In this document: positions 1-8,458 of the stretch, one piece after another
Position numbering within the stretch: the first letter of the stretch is position 1
Layout of the letters: every line of letters starts with the position of its first letter
Assembly: GCF_030268045.1 (NCBI RefSeq)
Contig: NZ_BSDC01000003.1
Span: forward strand, 372,001 to 436,000
Length of the DNA stretch: 64,000 nucleotides
Reading direction: 5' to 3'
From: Geothrix edaphica
GTDB lineage: Bacteria > Acidobacteriota > Holophagae > Holophagales > Holophagaceae
Notes under the pieces: model-generated
The model's database searches: none
Told to the model about the DNA's origin: nothing
What the model saw: only the letters and a program-made list of their open reading frames with translations
Position numbers and translations under genes: made by a program

Positions 1-412
1 CGCCGTCCATGGGGGCGAGGATGGTGCGGAGGCGCACCTGCTCCACCGCCGTCTCGTACTGGAGCCGCGCCAGCTCCAGGTCGATGCGCGACTCCAACGC
101 CCGGGCCTCGGGGATGATCTTGTTGTCGTAGAGGCGCTTGGCGCCCTTGGCCTCGAACTCCCGGCGCTCCAGCAGCGCCTTGGCCCGCTGCATCTCCAGC
201 TCCTCCAGCTTCCCGTAGAGCAGGGCCAGGGGCTGGCCCGCCTTCACGGCCTGCCCTTCCTGCACGCGCACTTCCATGATGCGGCTCGACACCGGCGCGC
301 TGACCTCCACCTGCCGGTACGGCAGGACGCGCCCCTCGAGCGGAATTCCCGCGGGGGCCGGGAGCGACCCCAGGATCAGGGCTGAAGCGAGGAGGCGGGC
401 GGGAACATACAT
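1..412 (-). CDS. Periplasmic adaptor subunit of an efflux pump (HlyD/RND type), N-terminal part
   Basis: Only the first 137 codons are in the window; the gene runs off the left edge. The product begins with a signal-peptide-like stretch (MYVPARLLASALILGSLPAP) and continues with a lipoyl-type half-motif (VSAPVSSRIMEVRVQEGQ, then VKAGQPLALLYG), followed by a charged alpha-helical hairpin rich in Glu, Arg and Leu. This is the order seen in membrane-fusion proteins that bridge inner-membrane pumps to an outer-membrane channel. ATG at 412 was chosen because it gives the signal peptide directly. The pump partner lies outside the window, so substrate and pump class (RND or ABC) cannot be told. Confidence 0.8.
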   Translation of the reverse strand, partial: MYVPARLLASALILGSLPAPAGIPLEGRVLPYRQVEVSAPVSSRIMEVRVQEGQAVKAGQPLALLYGKLEELEMQRAKALLERREFEAKGAKRLYDNKIIPEARALESRIDLELARLQYETAVEQVRLRTILAPMDG

Positions 413-455
413 GGGGCACTCGCGGAGACCCCTCCATCCTGTCATCCCCGGGCCG

Positions 456-803
456 TCATTTGATCTGGAACGTGAACTTCCCCTCGTGGCATTCCAGGCA
501 TTTCACCACCGGCGGCTTGTGCTGGCGGTGGCATTCCGTGCAGGGGATGGGATCGTGCGGCGAGGCATGGGGGTTGGGCTTGGCGTCCTTCGTCAGCGCC
601 TTCATGGCCGGGTAGTCCCCGTGACAGACCATGCAGGCCTCGTCCGGTACCGCCGCCGTGGTGGGCTTCTCCTTCTGGTGGCAGTCGTGGCAGATCAGCT
701 TCGCCTTGATGTGGGGCGCCGGCAGCGGTTTCTCCTGAGCCAGGCCGGTCCCGGTGGCCAGCAGCCCGGCCAGCCCCAGAGTCCCCATCCGAAGAAGCCG
801 CAT
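456..803 (-). CDS. Exported tetraheme cytochrome c (c3/small tetraheme type)
   Basis: A 115-residue protein with a cleavable signal peptide (residues 1-22, ending TGTGLA) and four CXXCH heme c sites: CHDCH (38-42), CMVCH (57-61), CTECH (88-92) and CLECH (102-106). Additional His residues between the sites (for example H79, H83 and H95) can serve as distal ligands. The size and spacing match small periplasmic tetraheme cytochromes that shuttle electrons between the inner membrane and terminal reductases. ATG 803 is preferred over the upstream ATG at 845 because GGGAGG sits just before it and the signal peptide then starts correctly. It is transcribed divergently from valS. The redox partner is unknown. 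Confidence 0.88.
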   Translation of the reverse strand: MRLLRMGTLGLAGLLATGTGLAQEKPLPAPHIKAKLICHDCHQKEKPTTAAVPDEACMVCHGDYPAMKALTKDAKPNPHASPHDPIPCTECHRQHKPPVVKCLECHEGKFTFQIK

Positions 804-1007
804 GTGCCCTCCCATCCTTCCTGCAAAGGCAATGATGACCATCATATCTTATTACATTCAAGGCGCACCCGGCCGGGTGTCCCTGCCTGGAAGGCCTCTC
901 CTTCCACAGGTAGACTGATCCATTGGGTTGGCCGCTCCAGATGCAGGTCCGTTCACATCCCTCCTGATCGGGAAAGCCGGTTTGGAGTTGGGAAAGGCAA
1001 GACAAAG

Positions 1008-3626
1008 ATGGCAATGCGCGAGATGGACAAGGCTTTCGACTTCAGGACGGCGCAGACACGCTGGTATTCGGTGTGGGAGGAAGGCAGGGCCTTCGAGGCC
1101 GCCCCCGCCAGCGGCAAGGAGCCCTGGTCCATCGTCATCCCGCCGCCCAACATCACAGGCAACCTGCACATGGGCCATGCCCTGGTGAACACGCTGCATG
1201 ACGTGCTCACGCGCTTCAAGCGGGCCCAGGGCTTCGACGCGCTCTGGGTGCCCGGCACGGACCACGCCGGCATCGCCACCCAGATGATGGTGGAGCGCCA
1301 GCTCAAGGCCGAGGGCACGGACCGCCACCAGCTGGGCCGGGATGCCTTCGAGCAGCGCATCTGGGACTGGAAAGAGAAGAACCAGGGCGCCATCGAGCAC
1401 CAGCTCAAGCGCCTGGGCTGCTCCGTGGACTGGACCCGCAACCGCTTCACCCTGGATCCGGCCCTCAACAAGGCCGTGCGCAAGGTCTTCGTGGAGAGCT
1501 ACAAGGCCGGGCGCATCTACCGCGGGCCCCGCATGATCCAGTGGGACCCGGCCCTCCAGACGGCGCTGAGCGACCTGGAAGTGAAATACGAGGAGCGCAA
1601 GGGCAAGCTCTGGTACCTCCGCTACCCCCTGGCGGACGGTAGCGGTGAGGTGGTGGTGGCCACCACGCGGCCCGAGACCATGCTGGGCGATACGGCCGTG
1701 GCGGTGCATCCGGACGATGAGCGCTACCAGGGCATGATCGGCAAGCTCATGGACCACCCGCTGACGGGCCGCCAGATCCCCGTGGTGGCCGACAGCTTCG
1801 TGGATCCCGCCTTCGGCACCGGCTGCGTGAAGGTGACGCCGGCCCATGACCCCAACGACTTCGCCGCAGGCCAGCGTCTGAAGCTGGAGTCCATCACCAT
1901 CATCGGCTTCGACGCCAAGATGACCGCCGCCGCCGGGGCCTACGCCGGCCTGGACCGCTTCGAAGCCCGCAAGCGCGTGGTGGCCGACCTCGAAGAACAG
2001 GGCTTTCTCGTGAAGGTGGAGGACTACACCAACAAGATCAGCCTCAGCGATCGCAGCGGCGCCGTTCTGGAGCCGCTCGTCAGCGAGCAGTGGTTCATGG
2101 ACGTGAAGGACGCCGCCGTCCAGGCCCTGGACGCGGTCCGCGACGGGCGCATCCAGTTCACGCCCTCGCACCACGCCGCCGTATGGGAGCACTGGCTCAC
2201 CAACATCCAGGACTGGTGCATCAGCCGCCAGCTGGTCTGGGGGCATCGCATCCCGGCCTGGACCTGCGCGACGTGCGGAGAACTCCACGTCGAGATGGAG
2301 CAACCCTCCGCATGCTGCGCATGCGGAGCACAGGAGCTGAAACAGGACCCTGACACGCTGGACACGTGGTTCTCGTCGGCGCTGTGGCCGTTCAGTGTGT
2401 TCGGCTGGCCCGACCAGACCGAGGATCTCAAGCGCTACTACCCCACCAGCGTGCTCATCACGGGCTACGACATCCTGTTCTTCTGGGTGGCGCGCATGGC
2501 CATGGCAGGCCTCACCTGGATGGGTGACGTGCCCTTCCGCAAGGTCTACTTCAACAGCCTGGTGCGCGATGCCAGCGGCCAGAAGATGTCGAAGACCAAG
2601 GGCAACGTCATCGATCCCCTCGAGGTGATGGAGGAGTTCGGCACGGACGCCCTGCGCTTCGCCCTGGCCATCATGGCCGCGCCCGGCACCGACATCGCCA
2701 TGAGCCCCGCGCGGCTCGAGGCCAGCCGCAATTTCTGCAACAAGCTCTGGAACGCCTCCCGATTCGTCCAGATGAATCTGGATGAATCCGTCACGCTGGC
2801 GACGGCGCCAGAATTCGGCGAGGCCGAATTCTGGTTGATCAAGGAAATGCGCGACACCTTGACGGCTGTGACCAAGGCCCTGGAGGAATTCCGCTTCCAC
2901 GAGGCCTCAGATCTGCTCTACCACCTGGTGTGGGATGATTTCTGCGCCACCTACATCGAGCTGGCGAAGGTTCAACTGCTGAGTGGCACACCGGGCCAGA
3001 AGGCCGCCATCCTGCGATTCCTCGACATCCTGCTCCGCGCCCTGCATCCCTTCGTGCCCTTCCTCACCGAGGAAATCCACGAGGCGGTCATCGCTCCGCG
3101 GTTACCGGACTCAGAGCCGGCTCTGCTGGCTCTGAGAAGCTGGCCCGTGGACGAGAAGATCCTCCACCTCCAAGGTGGCGACGCCACGATCATCCCCCGG
3201 TTCCAGGAAGTGCTCTCGGCCTTCCTCCGCCTCAAGGCCGAGCAGGGCGTGGATCCCGCCAAGCGGGTGCCTGCCTTCTGCTCCATCACCGAGTTGGAGC
3301 CCTTCACCGAGGCCCTGAAGTCCATCGCCCGGTTGGAGTCGGTCACCTTCACGAAAGAGGACCTCGCCTCGCCCACCCGCACGGTGGCCGTGGTGGCGGG
3401 TGGCGCCGTGGCCCTGGAGCTGGCCGGCCTCAAGGATCCTGTCGCCGAGAAGGCCAAGCTGGAAAAGGAGCTGGCCAAGCTGGAGAAGGAGCTGGAGCCC
3501 CTTCGCGCCCGCCTCGCCGACGAGAGCTTCGTCACCAAGGCCCCCGAAGCCGCCGTAGCCAAGCTGCGCGGCCAGGCCGAAGAGAAAGAGCAGCGCCTCC
3601 AGCAGGTGAAGGCGCTGCTCGGTTGA
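1008..3626 (+). CDS. valS: Valine--tRNA ligase
   Basis: Class Ia aminoacyl-tRNA synthetase of 872 residues, a normal length, that charges tRNA-Val with valine. The HIGH signature is HMGH at residues 54-57 within PPPNITGNLHMGHAL, and the KMSKS loop is KMSKTKGNVIDPL near residue 525. Cysteine pairs CATCG and CCACG lie before the catalytic C-half and resemble the zinc-binding insertion of bacterial ValRS. The C-terminus is the expected coiled coil (repeats of EKAKLEKELAKLEKEL type) that contacts tRNA. The ATG at 1008 follows GGAAAGG about 10 bases upstream; ATGs at 1014 and 1023 are in frame and cannot be excluded. The upstream open extension to 276 overlaps the cytochrome gene and is not coding. 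Confidence 0.97.
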   Translation: MAMREMDKAFDFRTAQTRWYSVWEEGRAFEAAPASGKEPWSIVIPPPNITGNLHMGHALVNTLHDVLTRFKRAQGFDALWVPGTDHAGIATQMMVERQLKAEGTDRHQLGRDAFEQRIWDWKEKNQGAIEHQLKRLGCSVDWTRNRFTLDPALNKAVRKVFVESYKAGRIYRGPRMIQWDPALQTALSDLEVKYEERKGKLWYLRYPLADGSGEVVVATTRPETMLGDTAVAVHPDDERYQGMIGKLMDHPLTGRQIPVVADSFVDPAFGTGCVKVTPAHDPNDFAAGQRLKLESITIIGFDAKMTAAAGAYAGLDRFEARKRVVADLEEQGFLVKVEDYTNKISLSDRSGAVLEPLVSEQWFMDVKDAAVQALDAVRDGRIQFTPSHHAAVWEHWLTNIQDWCISRQLVWGHRIPAWTCATCGELHVEMEQPSACCACGAQELKQDPDTLDTWFSSALWPFSVFGWPDQTEDLKRYYPTSVLITGYDILFFWVARMAMAGLTWMGDVPFRKVYFNSLVRDASGQKMSKTKGNVIDPLEVMEEFGTDALRFALAIMAAPGTDIAMSPARLEASRNFCNKLWNASRFVQMNLDESVTLATAPEFGEAEFWLIKEMRDTLTAVTKALEEFRFHEASDLLYHLVWDDFCATYIELAKVQLLSGTPGQKAAILRFLDILLRALHPFVPFLTEEIHEAVIAPRLPDSEPALLALRSWPVDEKILHLQGGDATIIPRFQEVLSAFLRLKAEQGVDPAKRVPAFCSITELEPFTEALKSIARLESVTFTKEDLASPTRTVAVVAGGAVALELAGLKDPVAEKAKLEKELAKLEKELEPLRARLADESFVTKAPEAAVAKLRGQAEEKEQRLQQVKALLG

Positions 3627-3638
3627 TGGATGGGCGGA

Positions 3639-4772
3639 TCAGCGGATGAGGCGAAGGGTGCGGGAGCTCCCGTCGCCCAGGACGACCCCGTCGTACATGG
3701 GCACGAGGGCGTAGGGATTCTCGATCTTGGGTTCGGTGTCCACCGTGGTGGGCCGGAAGGGCCCCAGTTCCCGAACGACCGCCTGCCCTGCCCTGGGGTC
3801 GACTTCGAGGATCCGGCCGCTACCGAACTCAGACACGATCACCCGGCCGCAGGCGTCCACGGCCATCCCCTTGATGTCTCCCTGGGAGGCCGGGTTCGTT
3901 CCAGGGCCCAGCAGCAGACGGACGTCCATGGTGGCGGGCGAGAGGGCCACCACCTCACGATCCGAGGCCAGGATGAGTTCATTCGTCCACGCATTCCACG
4001 CCAGCAGCCGGGGAGACAGCGGGTAGGAGTAGCTTCCGTCTTGGCTGGGAATCAGCACCTTGGTGCTCAGCGTGCTCAGGTTCCCCGAGAGGAGGTCCAG
4101 GACGCGGATGGTCCAATTGTCCAGGATGAAGAGCCGGTCCTGGGCGGAATCCGAAGCCAGCGCCTGGACCCAGGTGACGCTGGCCGTTCCTGCGCCCCAG
4201 ATCGACCCATCCTGGCTCCCATACCTCGCCTCCACACAGCTCGCAAGGGCGGTGCCGTACAAGGACCGGATTCCCTCGTTGCCCATCCCGATATGCACAG
4301 CCCGCCGGCGTTCATCGTAGGCCATGGCCGTCACCGCGCCGGGGAGGATAGCGCCTCCCGACGGCCCCGTGACCCAGTACGGATAGGCGACCGTGTGGAT
4401 CCCGCCAGTGGTGGCCATGCGGACGGTGTAATCGAAGTCCTCCACGAACCACACCCTTGAACTGCCATCCGAAGCCATGGCCGAGGGCCAACCCAGGGTG
4501 GCGAAGTATGGATGCGATCCGTCCATGGGGCGTTCAGCCAGATCGAAGGTGGCCTTGGATCCCACCCAGCGGGTGATGTCCTCATTGGGGGCGCAGGCTG
4601 GCTGGTAGATGGTTATAGGGATGGGGTTTCCTTCCGGGCTGAACACGCCCGGCTTGATCGGCATGAAGGGGCGTTCCAGCAGGGGGTAGGGTTTGGGCGG
4701 TTCGAGGTAGGGATCCACCTGGGCGGTGAGGGAAACGGTGAGAAGGGCGAGCAGCAGCCTCGTGCGTGTCAT
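3639..4772 (-). CDS. Secreted beta-propeller protein of unknown function
   Basis: A 377-residue protein with a signal peptide (MTRTRLLLALLTVSLTAQ). The mature part has blade-like segments typical of NHL/SMP-30 propellers: alternating hydrophobic strands and turns such as GMAVDACGRVIVSEFGSGRILEVD and AMASDGSSRVWFVEDFDYTVR. No catalytic residues could be assigned. AGGAG lies six bases before ATG 4772. It follows the RCC1-repeat lipoprotein gene on the same strand after only 31 bp, so the two are probably co-transcribed. Exported or periplasmic location is expected; ligand unknown. Confidence 0.7.
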   Translation of the reverse strand: MTRTRLLLALLTVSLTAQVDPYLEPPKPYPLLERPFMPIKPGVFSPEGNPIPITIYQPACAPNEDITRWVGSKATFDLAERPMDGSHPYFATLGWPSAMASDGSSRVWFVEDFDYTVRMATTGGIHTVAYPYWVTGPSGGAILPGAVTAMAYDERRRAVHIGMGNEGIRSLYGTALASCVEARYGSQDGSIWGAGTASVTWVQALASDSAQDRLFILDNWTIRVLDLLSGNLSTLSTKVLIPSQDGSYSYPLSPRLLAWNAWTNELILASDREVVALSPATMDVRLLLGPGTNPASQGDIKGMAVDACGRVIVSEFGSGRILEVDPRAGQAVVRELGPFRPTTVDTEPKIENPYALVPMYDGVVLGDGSSRTLRLIR

Positions 4773-4803
4773 GGATGACTCCTTGATAGGTCAAAAGGGG
4801 TGC

Positions 4804-6321
4804 TCAGAGCCGGGTCACTCCAAGGCCCTCGCTCCTGGGAGGGGGGACGGGAACGCCCGTGGGGATGGGCCCCAGGGAGAGGCCGGGGATCGTCGTGGGT
4901 GAGGGGCGGTCGGTGGCGGTGCCGTCGCCCAGCCGGCCATTGTTGTTGTAGCCCCAGGCCTTGACCGTAAGATCCGGCAGCAGGGCATAGGAGGAGCAGT
5001 AGCCCGAGCTCGCCTGGAGGGCCGTGAGCCCGGCGATGGCCTGGGAGGCGGTGGTGGACGTGGTCGTGGCAGACCCGAGCCCCAGCTGGCCGTACCAGTT
5101 GTAGCCCACCGAGGCGACGGCTCCCTGCCCACCCAGAAAGAGCGTGTGGTACTGCCCCGGTACGACACGGTCGAGGGTGGTCCCGGAAGGCAGCCCCGCC
5201 GTGCTCATGGGCACCCAGCCATACCGGGTCACCTGGCTGCCATCCCCCAGCTGGCCATAGCCGTTCTCGCCGCTGCCGTAGGGCAGGCCATCCGTGCCGA
5301 GGAGGACGGAATACAGCGAGAAAGCCCGGGCCGCCTTCACGCCCCCGCTCTGGAGCTGGGTGATGGTCAGGTATTCGGCCGTGGGTGAGTAGGGGAGGCC
5401 CAGCTGGCCGTAGCCATTGTCGCCGAAGCCATAGAGGTTGTTGGAGGTGTCCACCATCAGCGTGTGCAGCTCACCCAGGGCCACATCGGCCACCTGGGAG
5501 GCGGCAACCGGAATCGAGACCGGGCTCAGGCGGTTGGTCTTGTCCCCCTGGCCCAGCTGGCCGTGGGAGTTGTAGCCCCACATCCAGACGGACTGGTCCG
5601 CCTTGGCAGCAAGGTTGTGGTTGTACCCGCAGGTGATGTAGACGACGCTGGCCAACCCGGGCACCGCGGCCGGGCTGTTGCTCATGGTCGTGGTGCCGTT
5701 CCCGAGCTGGCCTGAGGTGTTGGCCCCCCACGAGAAGACGCGGCCATCGGCCAGCAGCGCCACGGAGTGCCCCCAGCCCGCCGCCACCTGCACCGCAGGT
5801 CCGGGCAGAGGCACGGCCGTCGGCGCCATGCGGGCCTGGTAGTCCCCAAGGCCCAACTGGCCGTTGCCCCCCACGCCCCAGGCATACACGCGCCCCTTGG
5901 TGGTGATCGCCAGCGCGTGGTCATGGCCCGCCACCACCGCCGGGTCGGCGTAGAGCACATCCAGCAGGACCTCGGGGCTGGTGGTGACCCCTCCGGTGGA
6001 AGCCGTCACCCGCACGCTGTAGCGGGCCTGGTCATCCGCCGCCTGGACCGGCAGGGCGTAGGAATCCGTGGCAGCCCCGGCGATGGCGGTGCCGTTGCGG
6101 AACCACTGATAGCTGTGGCCCGTTCCTTCCGCCGCCACCCGGAAGGTCACCACATCACCTCGGTAGCCCGCCTGGGCGGAGGGTGGCGTGGTCAGGCGGG
6201 GGCCGGCGATGCTGGTGGGCGGCGGTGTGCTGGAGCCGGAACCGCCCCCACAGGCAAGGGCGAGGGCAAGGGCTGCGCTGGCAAAGCAGAGGCGGAGGGA
6301 GGCTGGCACGGATCGGATCAT
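4804..6321 (-). CDS. Lipoprotein with Ig-like domain and RCC1 repeats
   Basis: 505 residues. A signal sequence ends in the lipobox LALAC followed by a Gly/Ser linker, so the protein is probably lipid-anchored. An Ig-like domain (about residues 40-125, with SYQWFRNGTAIAGA) precedes about seven RCC1 repeats of roughly 50 residues carrying the hallmark WGxNxxGQLGxG (for example AWGVGGNGQLGLGDY, SWGANTSGQLGNGT, MWGYNSHGQLGQGD). RCC1 repeats fold into a seven-bladed propeller used for protein binding. ATG 6321 has AGGAG six bases upstream. An in-frame ATG at 6399 with its own GAGG would add 26 residues and would lie 49 bp from the conserved upstream element, so the start is not settled. Confidence 0.82.
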   Translation of the reverse strand: MIRSVPASLRLCFASAALALALACGGGSGSSTPPPTSIAGPRLTTPPSAQAGYRGDVVTFRVAAEGTGHSYQWFRNGTAIAGAATDSYALPVQAADDQARYSVRVTASTGGVTTSPEVLLDVLYADPAVVAGHDHALAITTKGRVYAWGVGGNGQLGLGDYQARMAPTAVPLPGPAVQVAAGWGHSVALLADGRVFSWGANTSGQLGNGTTTMSNSPAAVPGLASVVYITCGYNHNLAAKADQSVWMWGYNSHGQLGQGDKTNRLSPVSIPVAASQVADVALGELHTLMVDTSNNLYGFGDNGYGQLGLPYSPTAEYLTITQLQSGGVKAARAFSLYSVLLGTDGLPYGSGENGYGQLGDGSQVTRYGWVPMSTAGLPSGTTLDRVVPGQYHTLFLGGQGAVASVGYNWYGQLGLGSATTTSTTASQAIAGLTALQASSGYCSSYALLPDLTVKAWGYNNNGRLGDGTATDRPSPTTIPGLSLGPIPTGVPVPPPRSEGLGVTRL

Positions 6322-6448
6322 TCGGGGCTCCTGGGACAGTCGGAAGATGGCGGGAAGGAAGGCCATGCGGAGGGATCGGAGGGCCATGGGACCTCTCATC
6401 ACAAACCTCGGGGAATGGCCCAGCGTGCGGCCCGACTGCGGACCGCCC

Positions 6449-6481
6449 CAGGCACACTTCCAGGAAAGGGGTTGGGCCACC
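6449..6481 (-). promoter_or_regulatory. Copy B of a 33-bp element shared by three lipoprotein genes
   Basis: Read on the minus strand this begins GGTGGCCCA, then A, CCCCT, T, TC, a variable stretch, AAG and a terminal CCTG. It matches the elements at 9880-9912 and 14765-14797 without gaps, with 24 of 33 positions identical in all three. It lies 127 bp upstream of ATG 6321 of the RCC1 lipoprotein and 49 bp upstream of the alternative ATG at 6399. The role is inferred from position: promoter, operator or leader element. Confidence 0.55.
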
Positions 6482-6490
6482 CCGCTGGGC

Positions 6491-7882
6491 TCACTTCCAG
6501 AGCGCAGTACGGAACAACAGGACGCGGTCGCCCACCTCCACCCATCCCGCCAGGAGGCCCATGGGGCCTGGGACGGCGAACAGGCTCTGGATGGTCTTCC
6601 CGGCCGTTCCCGGAAGAATCGCGGGAGCCGTCCAGGCGGCGCCATCCCACCGGGAGAAGCCGACGCCCTCATGGACGCCGCCAGCGCCGCGCTGGATCCA
6701 CAACAGCGCCGGGCGGCCCGCAGCGTCCCGGGTGCCCACCATGACCTCGGTCGTGGTGGGCAGCGGCAGGAGTGTCCGGGGCGTGCCGGGCGCCGCGCCG
6801 GACAGGGGCGCCACCCACAGACCCTCGGATCCCAGCCCCGCCAGCCAGCCCGCGTCCCCCGCCGAGCGGAAGGCGACCAGGCTGCGGGCGGGCAGGGGCA
6901 GGCTCACCTTGTCCCCCACGGTCCAGGTGCCCGATGTGGCGCGGCTGCGGGGCCAGGCCTGGCGCTGAGCGTCCCCCTCGCCGGCCACCCCATAGAGAAG
7001 CCAGGTCTCCAGGCGGCCCTCCGCATCCAGGGACCAGACGGAAGGATGGCCCGTGGGAAGGGCCAGCTGGGAGAGGGGCCCCCACCCCGCAATGCCGACC
7101 GCGGTGCTGGCGCCCAGTGCGTAATCCACCGCCACGTTCTCCACCGAGGCATCGTCGCCCGTGGAGAAGTCGAGCGTGTAGGCCCCCCGGCCATCGCCCG
7201 CCAGGTCATGGAGGAACTGGCTCGAGTACATGTTCAGGCGATGGGACTGGGGGGTGCCCCAGGCTCCGCCCGCCTCGAGCCGGGACACCTGGACGGTGGG
7301 GAAGTCCACCCCCAGCGCGGGGTCCGTGCGGAGGCCCGACCAAGCCGCGAGGGCGCTGCCATCGGACCCGGTAGCCAGGTGGAGGTTCGCGGGGGCCTTC
7401 AGATCGACCGTCAGGGCGGTGGCCCGTGCGCCGAAGGGCGCGGGGGAGCCCAGGTCCACCGGCACTGTCCGGAGGCGCGTGGTGGTGCTGCGGGGCACGG
7501 CATCGAACCACGCGATGAGTCCCTTCCCCCGGGCATCCATGGCGGCCACGGGAAACTGGAGGCCGTTGATGCCGCTGGCCCCATCCAGCGCCTGGGGGGC
7601 CTCCCAGGTGCCGTCGGCGCGCAGGCGGGCCGCCACCTGTTCCCAGTAGGGCGTGCCCCCGGAATCGACGCCCGTCCGCATCCAGGCGGCGAGGACGGCG
7701 CCCTTCCCATCTCCCGCCAGCAGGGCGCCGCCCATGTAGCTGGAAGCGGCGAGCTCCACGGGCGCATGCCAGGCCGGAACTGGGGGAGGGGCCGGGACCT
7801 GGGCCTGAGTGGTGGCGTCACCGCCTCCGCCGCAGGCGGCGAGGAGGCCGAGCAGCGTTCCGGCGATCAGGTGCTGGCGCAT
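6491..7882 (-). CDS. Exported lipoprotein of unknown function, propeller-like
   Basis: 463 residues starting with a short lipoprotein signal (MRQHLIAGTLLGLLAAC, lipobox LLAAC) and a Gly/Pro-rich linker. The body has repeated segments of the kind GxGxxLAAW (GKGAVLAAWMRTG, GKGLIAWFDA, GSALAAWSGLR, GMGLLAGWVEVG-like end), suggesting a beta-propeller built like the 52-residue-repeat lipoprotein two genes upstream. GGGGGAT precedes ATG 7882. It is the last gene of a three-gene minus-strand unit (8459-9829, 7898-8413, 6491-7882) with gaps of 45 and 15 bp. No enzyme signature was found. Confidence 0.65.
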   Translation of the reverse strand: MRQHLIAGTLLGLLAACGGGGDATTQAQVPAPPPVPAWHAPVELAASSYMGGALLAGDGKGAVLAAWMRTGVDSGGTPYWEQVAARLRADGTWEAPQALDGASGINGLQFPVAAMDARGKGLIAWFDAVPRSTTTRLRTVPVDLGSPAPFGARATALTVDLKAPANLHLATGSDGSALAAWSGLRTDPALGVDFPTVQVSRLEAGGAWGTPQSHRLNMYSSQFLHDLAGDGRGAYTLDFSTGDDASVENVAVDYALGASTAVGIAGWGPLSQLALPTGHPSVWSLDAEGRLETWLLYGVAGEGDAQRQAWPRSRATSGTWTVGDKVSLPLPARSLVAFRSAGDAGWLAGLGSEGLWVAPLSGAAPGTPRTLLPLPTTTEVMVGTRDAAGRPALLWIQRGAGGVHEGVGFSRWDGAAWTAPAILPGTAGKTIQSLFAVPGPMGLLAGWVEVGDRVLLFRTALWK

Positions 7883-7897
7883 GGATCCCCCACCCTC

Positions 7898-8413
7898 TCA
7901 GAGGTAGTAGCCGTGCAGGACGATGCGGGCCATGGACATGAGGCTCAGGGGGTAGAACTGCTGGACCCAGATCTTCACGCTCATGCCCTCGGGCACCATG
8001 AAGCCGCTGGTCCAGGTCTGGCGCTTCACGCCCATGGCGTTGGCGGGGATGTCCGCGAAGGTGAAGAGGGCCATGCTGCCCGAATAGCCGGCCGCGGGGT
8101 GTTCCAGCATCAATTCCAGAGAGGCCGGCGTGCCGGTCCCCGGCTCGTGCAGCACCCAGGCCTGGGCATCAGTGATGATGAGGGTGCGGCCCTTGGGGAC
8201 TTCGAAGCCTTTCACCCCGAATTGCCAGGTCCAGACCCCATTTTCAAGGGTTCCCACATCCGTCGTCACTGCGCCGGTGGAAAGATCCGAGCGCGTGCTG
8301 ATATCCACGGCGACGAGGTTGGCGGCGGGAACGCCCAGGTGTGTCACCGGCTGGGCCCGGGCCCAGGTCGGTGAGGCGATCAACATGATGGCGATGGCGA
8401 GCGGTTTGAACAT
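7898..8413 (-). CDS. Exported protein of unknown function
   Basis: 171 residues with a clear signal peptide (MFKPLAIAIMLIASPTWARA, cleavage before QPVTH). The mature part is predicted to be mostly beta strand, with no Cys pair and no known catalytic motif. CTGGAG lies five bases upstream of ATG 8413. It sits between two exported repeat lipoproteins in the same orientation and is probably co-transcribed with them. I do not recognise the family. Confidence 0.6.
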   Translation of the reverse strand: MFKPLAIAIMLIASPTWARAQPVTHLGVPAANLVAVDISTRSDLSTGAVTTDVGTLENGVWTWQFGVKGFEVPKGRTLIITDAQAWVLHEPGTGTPASLELMLEHPAAGYSGSMALFTFADIPANAMGVKRQTWTSGFMVPEGMSVKIWVQQFYPLSLMSMARIVLHGYYL

Positions 8414-8458
8414 GGGAACTCCAGGAGAAAAGGAGGGTGGAATGGGCTCAGGTGCGGC

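Noticed and set aside
276-1007. N-terminal extension of valS
   Set aside because: It overlaps the cytochrome gene in antisense and has no similarity to ValRS.
6188-8374. A 728-codon plus-strand open frame
   Set aside because: It runs against two secreted proteins with signal peptides and ribosome sites on the minus strand; its translation is Gly/Pro/Arg-rich without domains.
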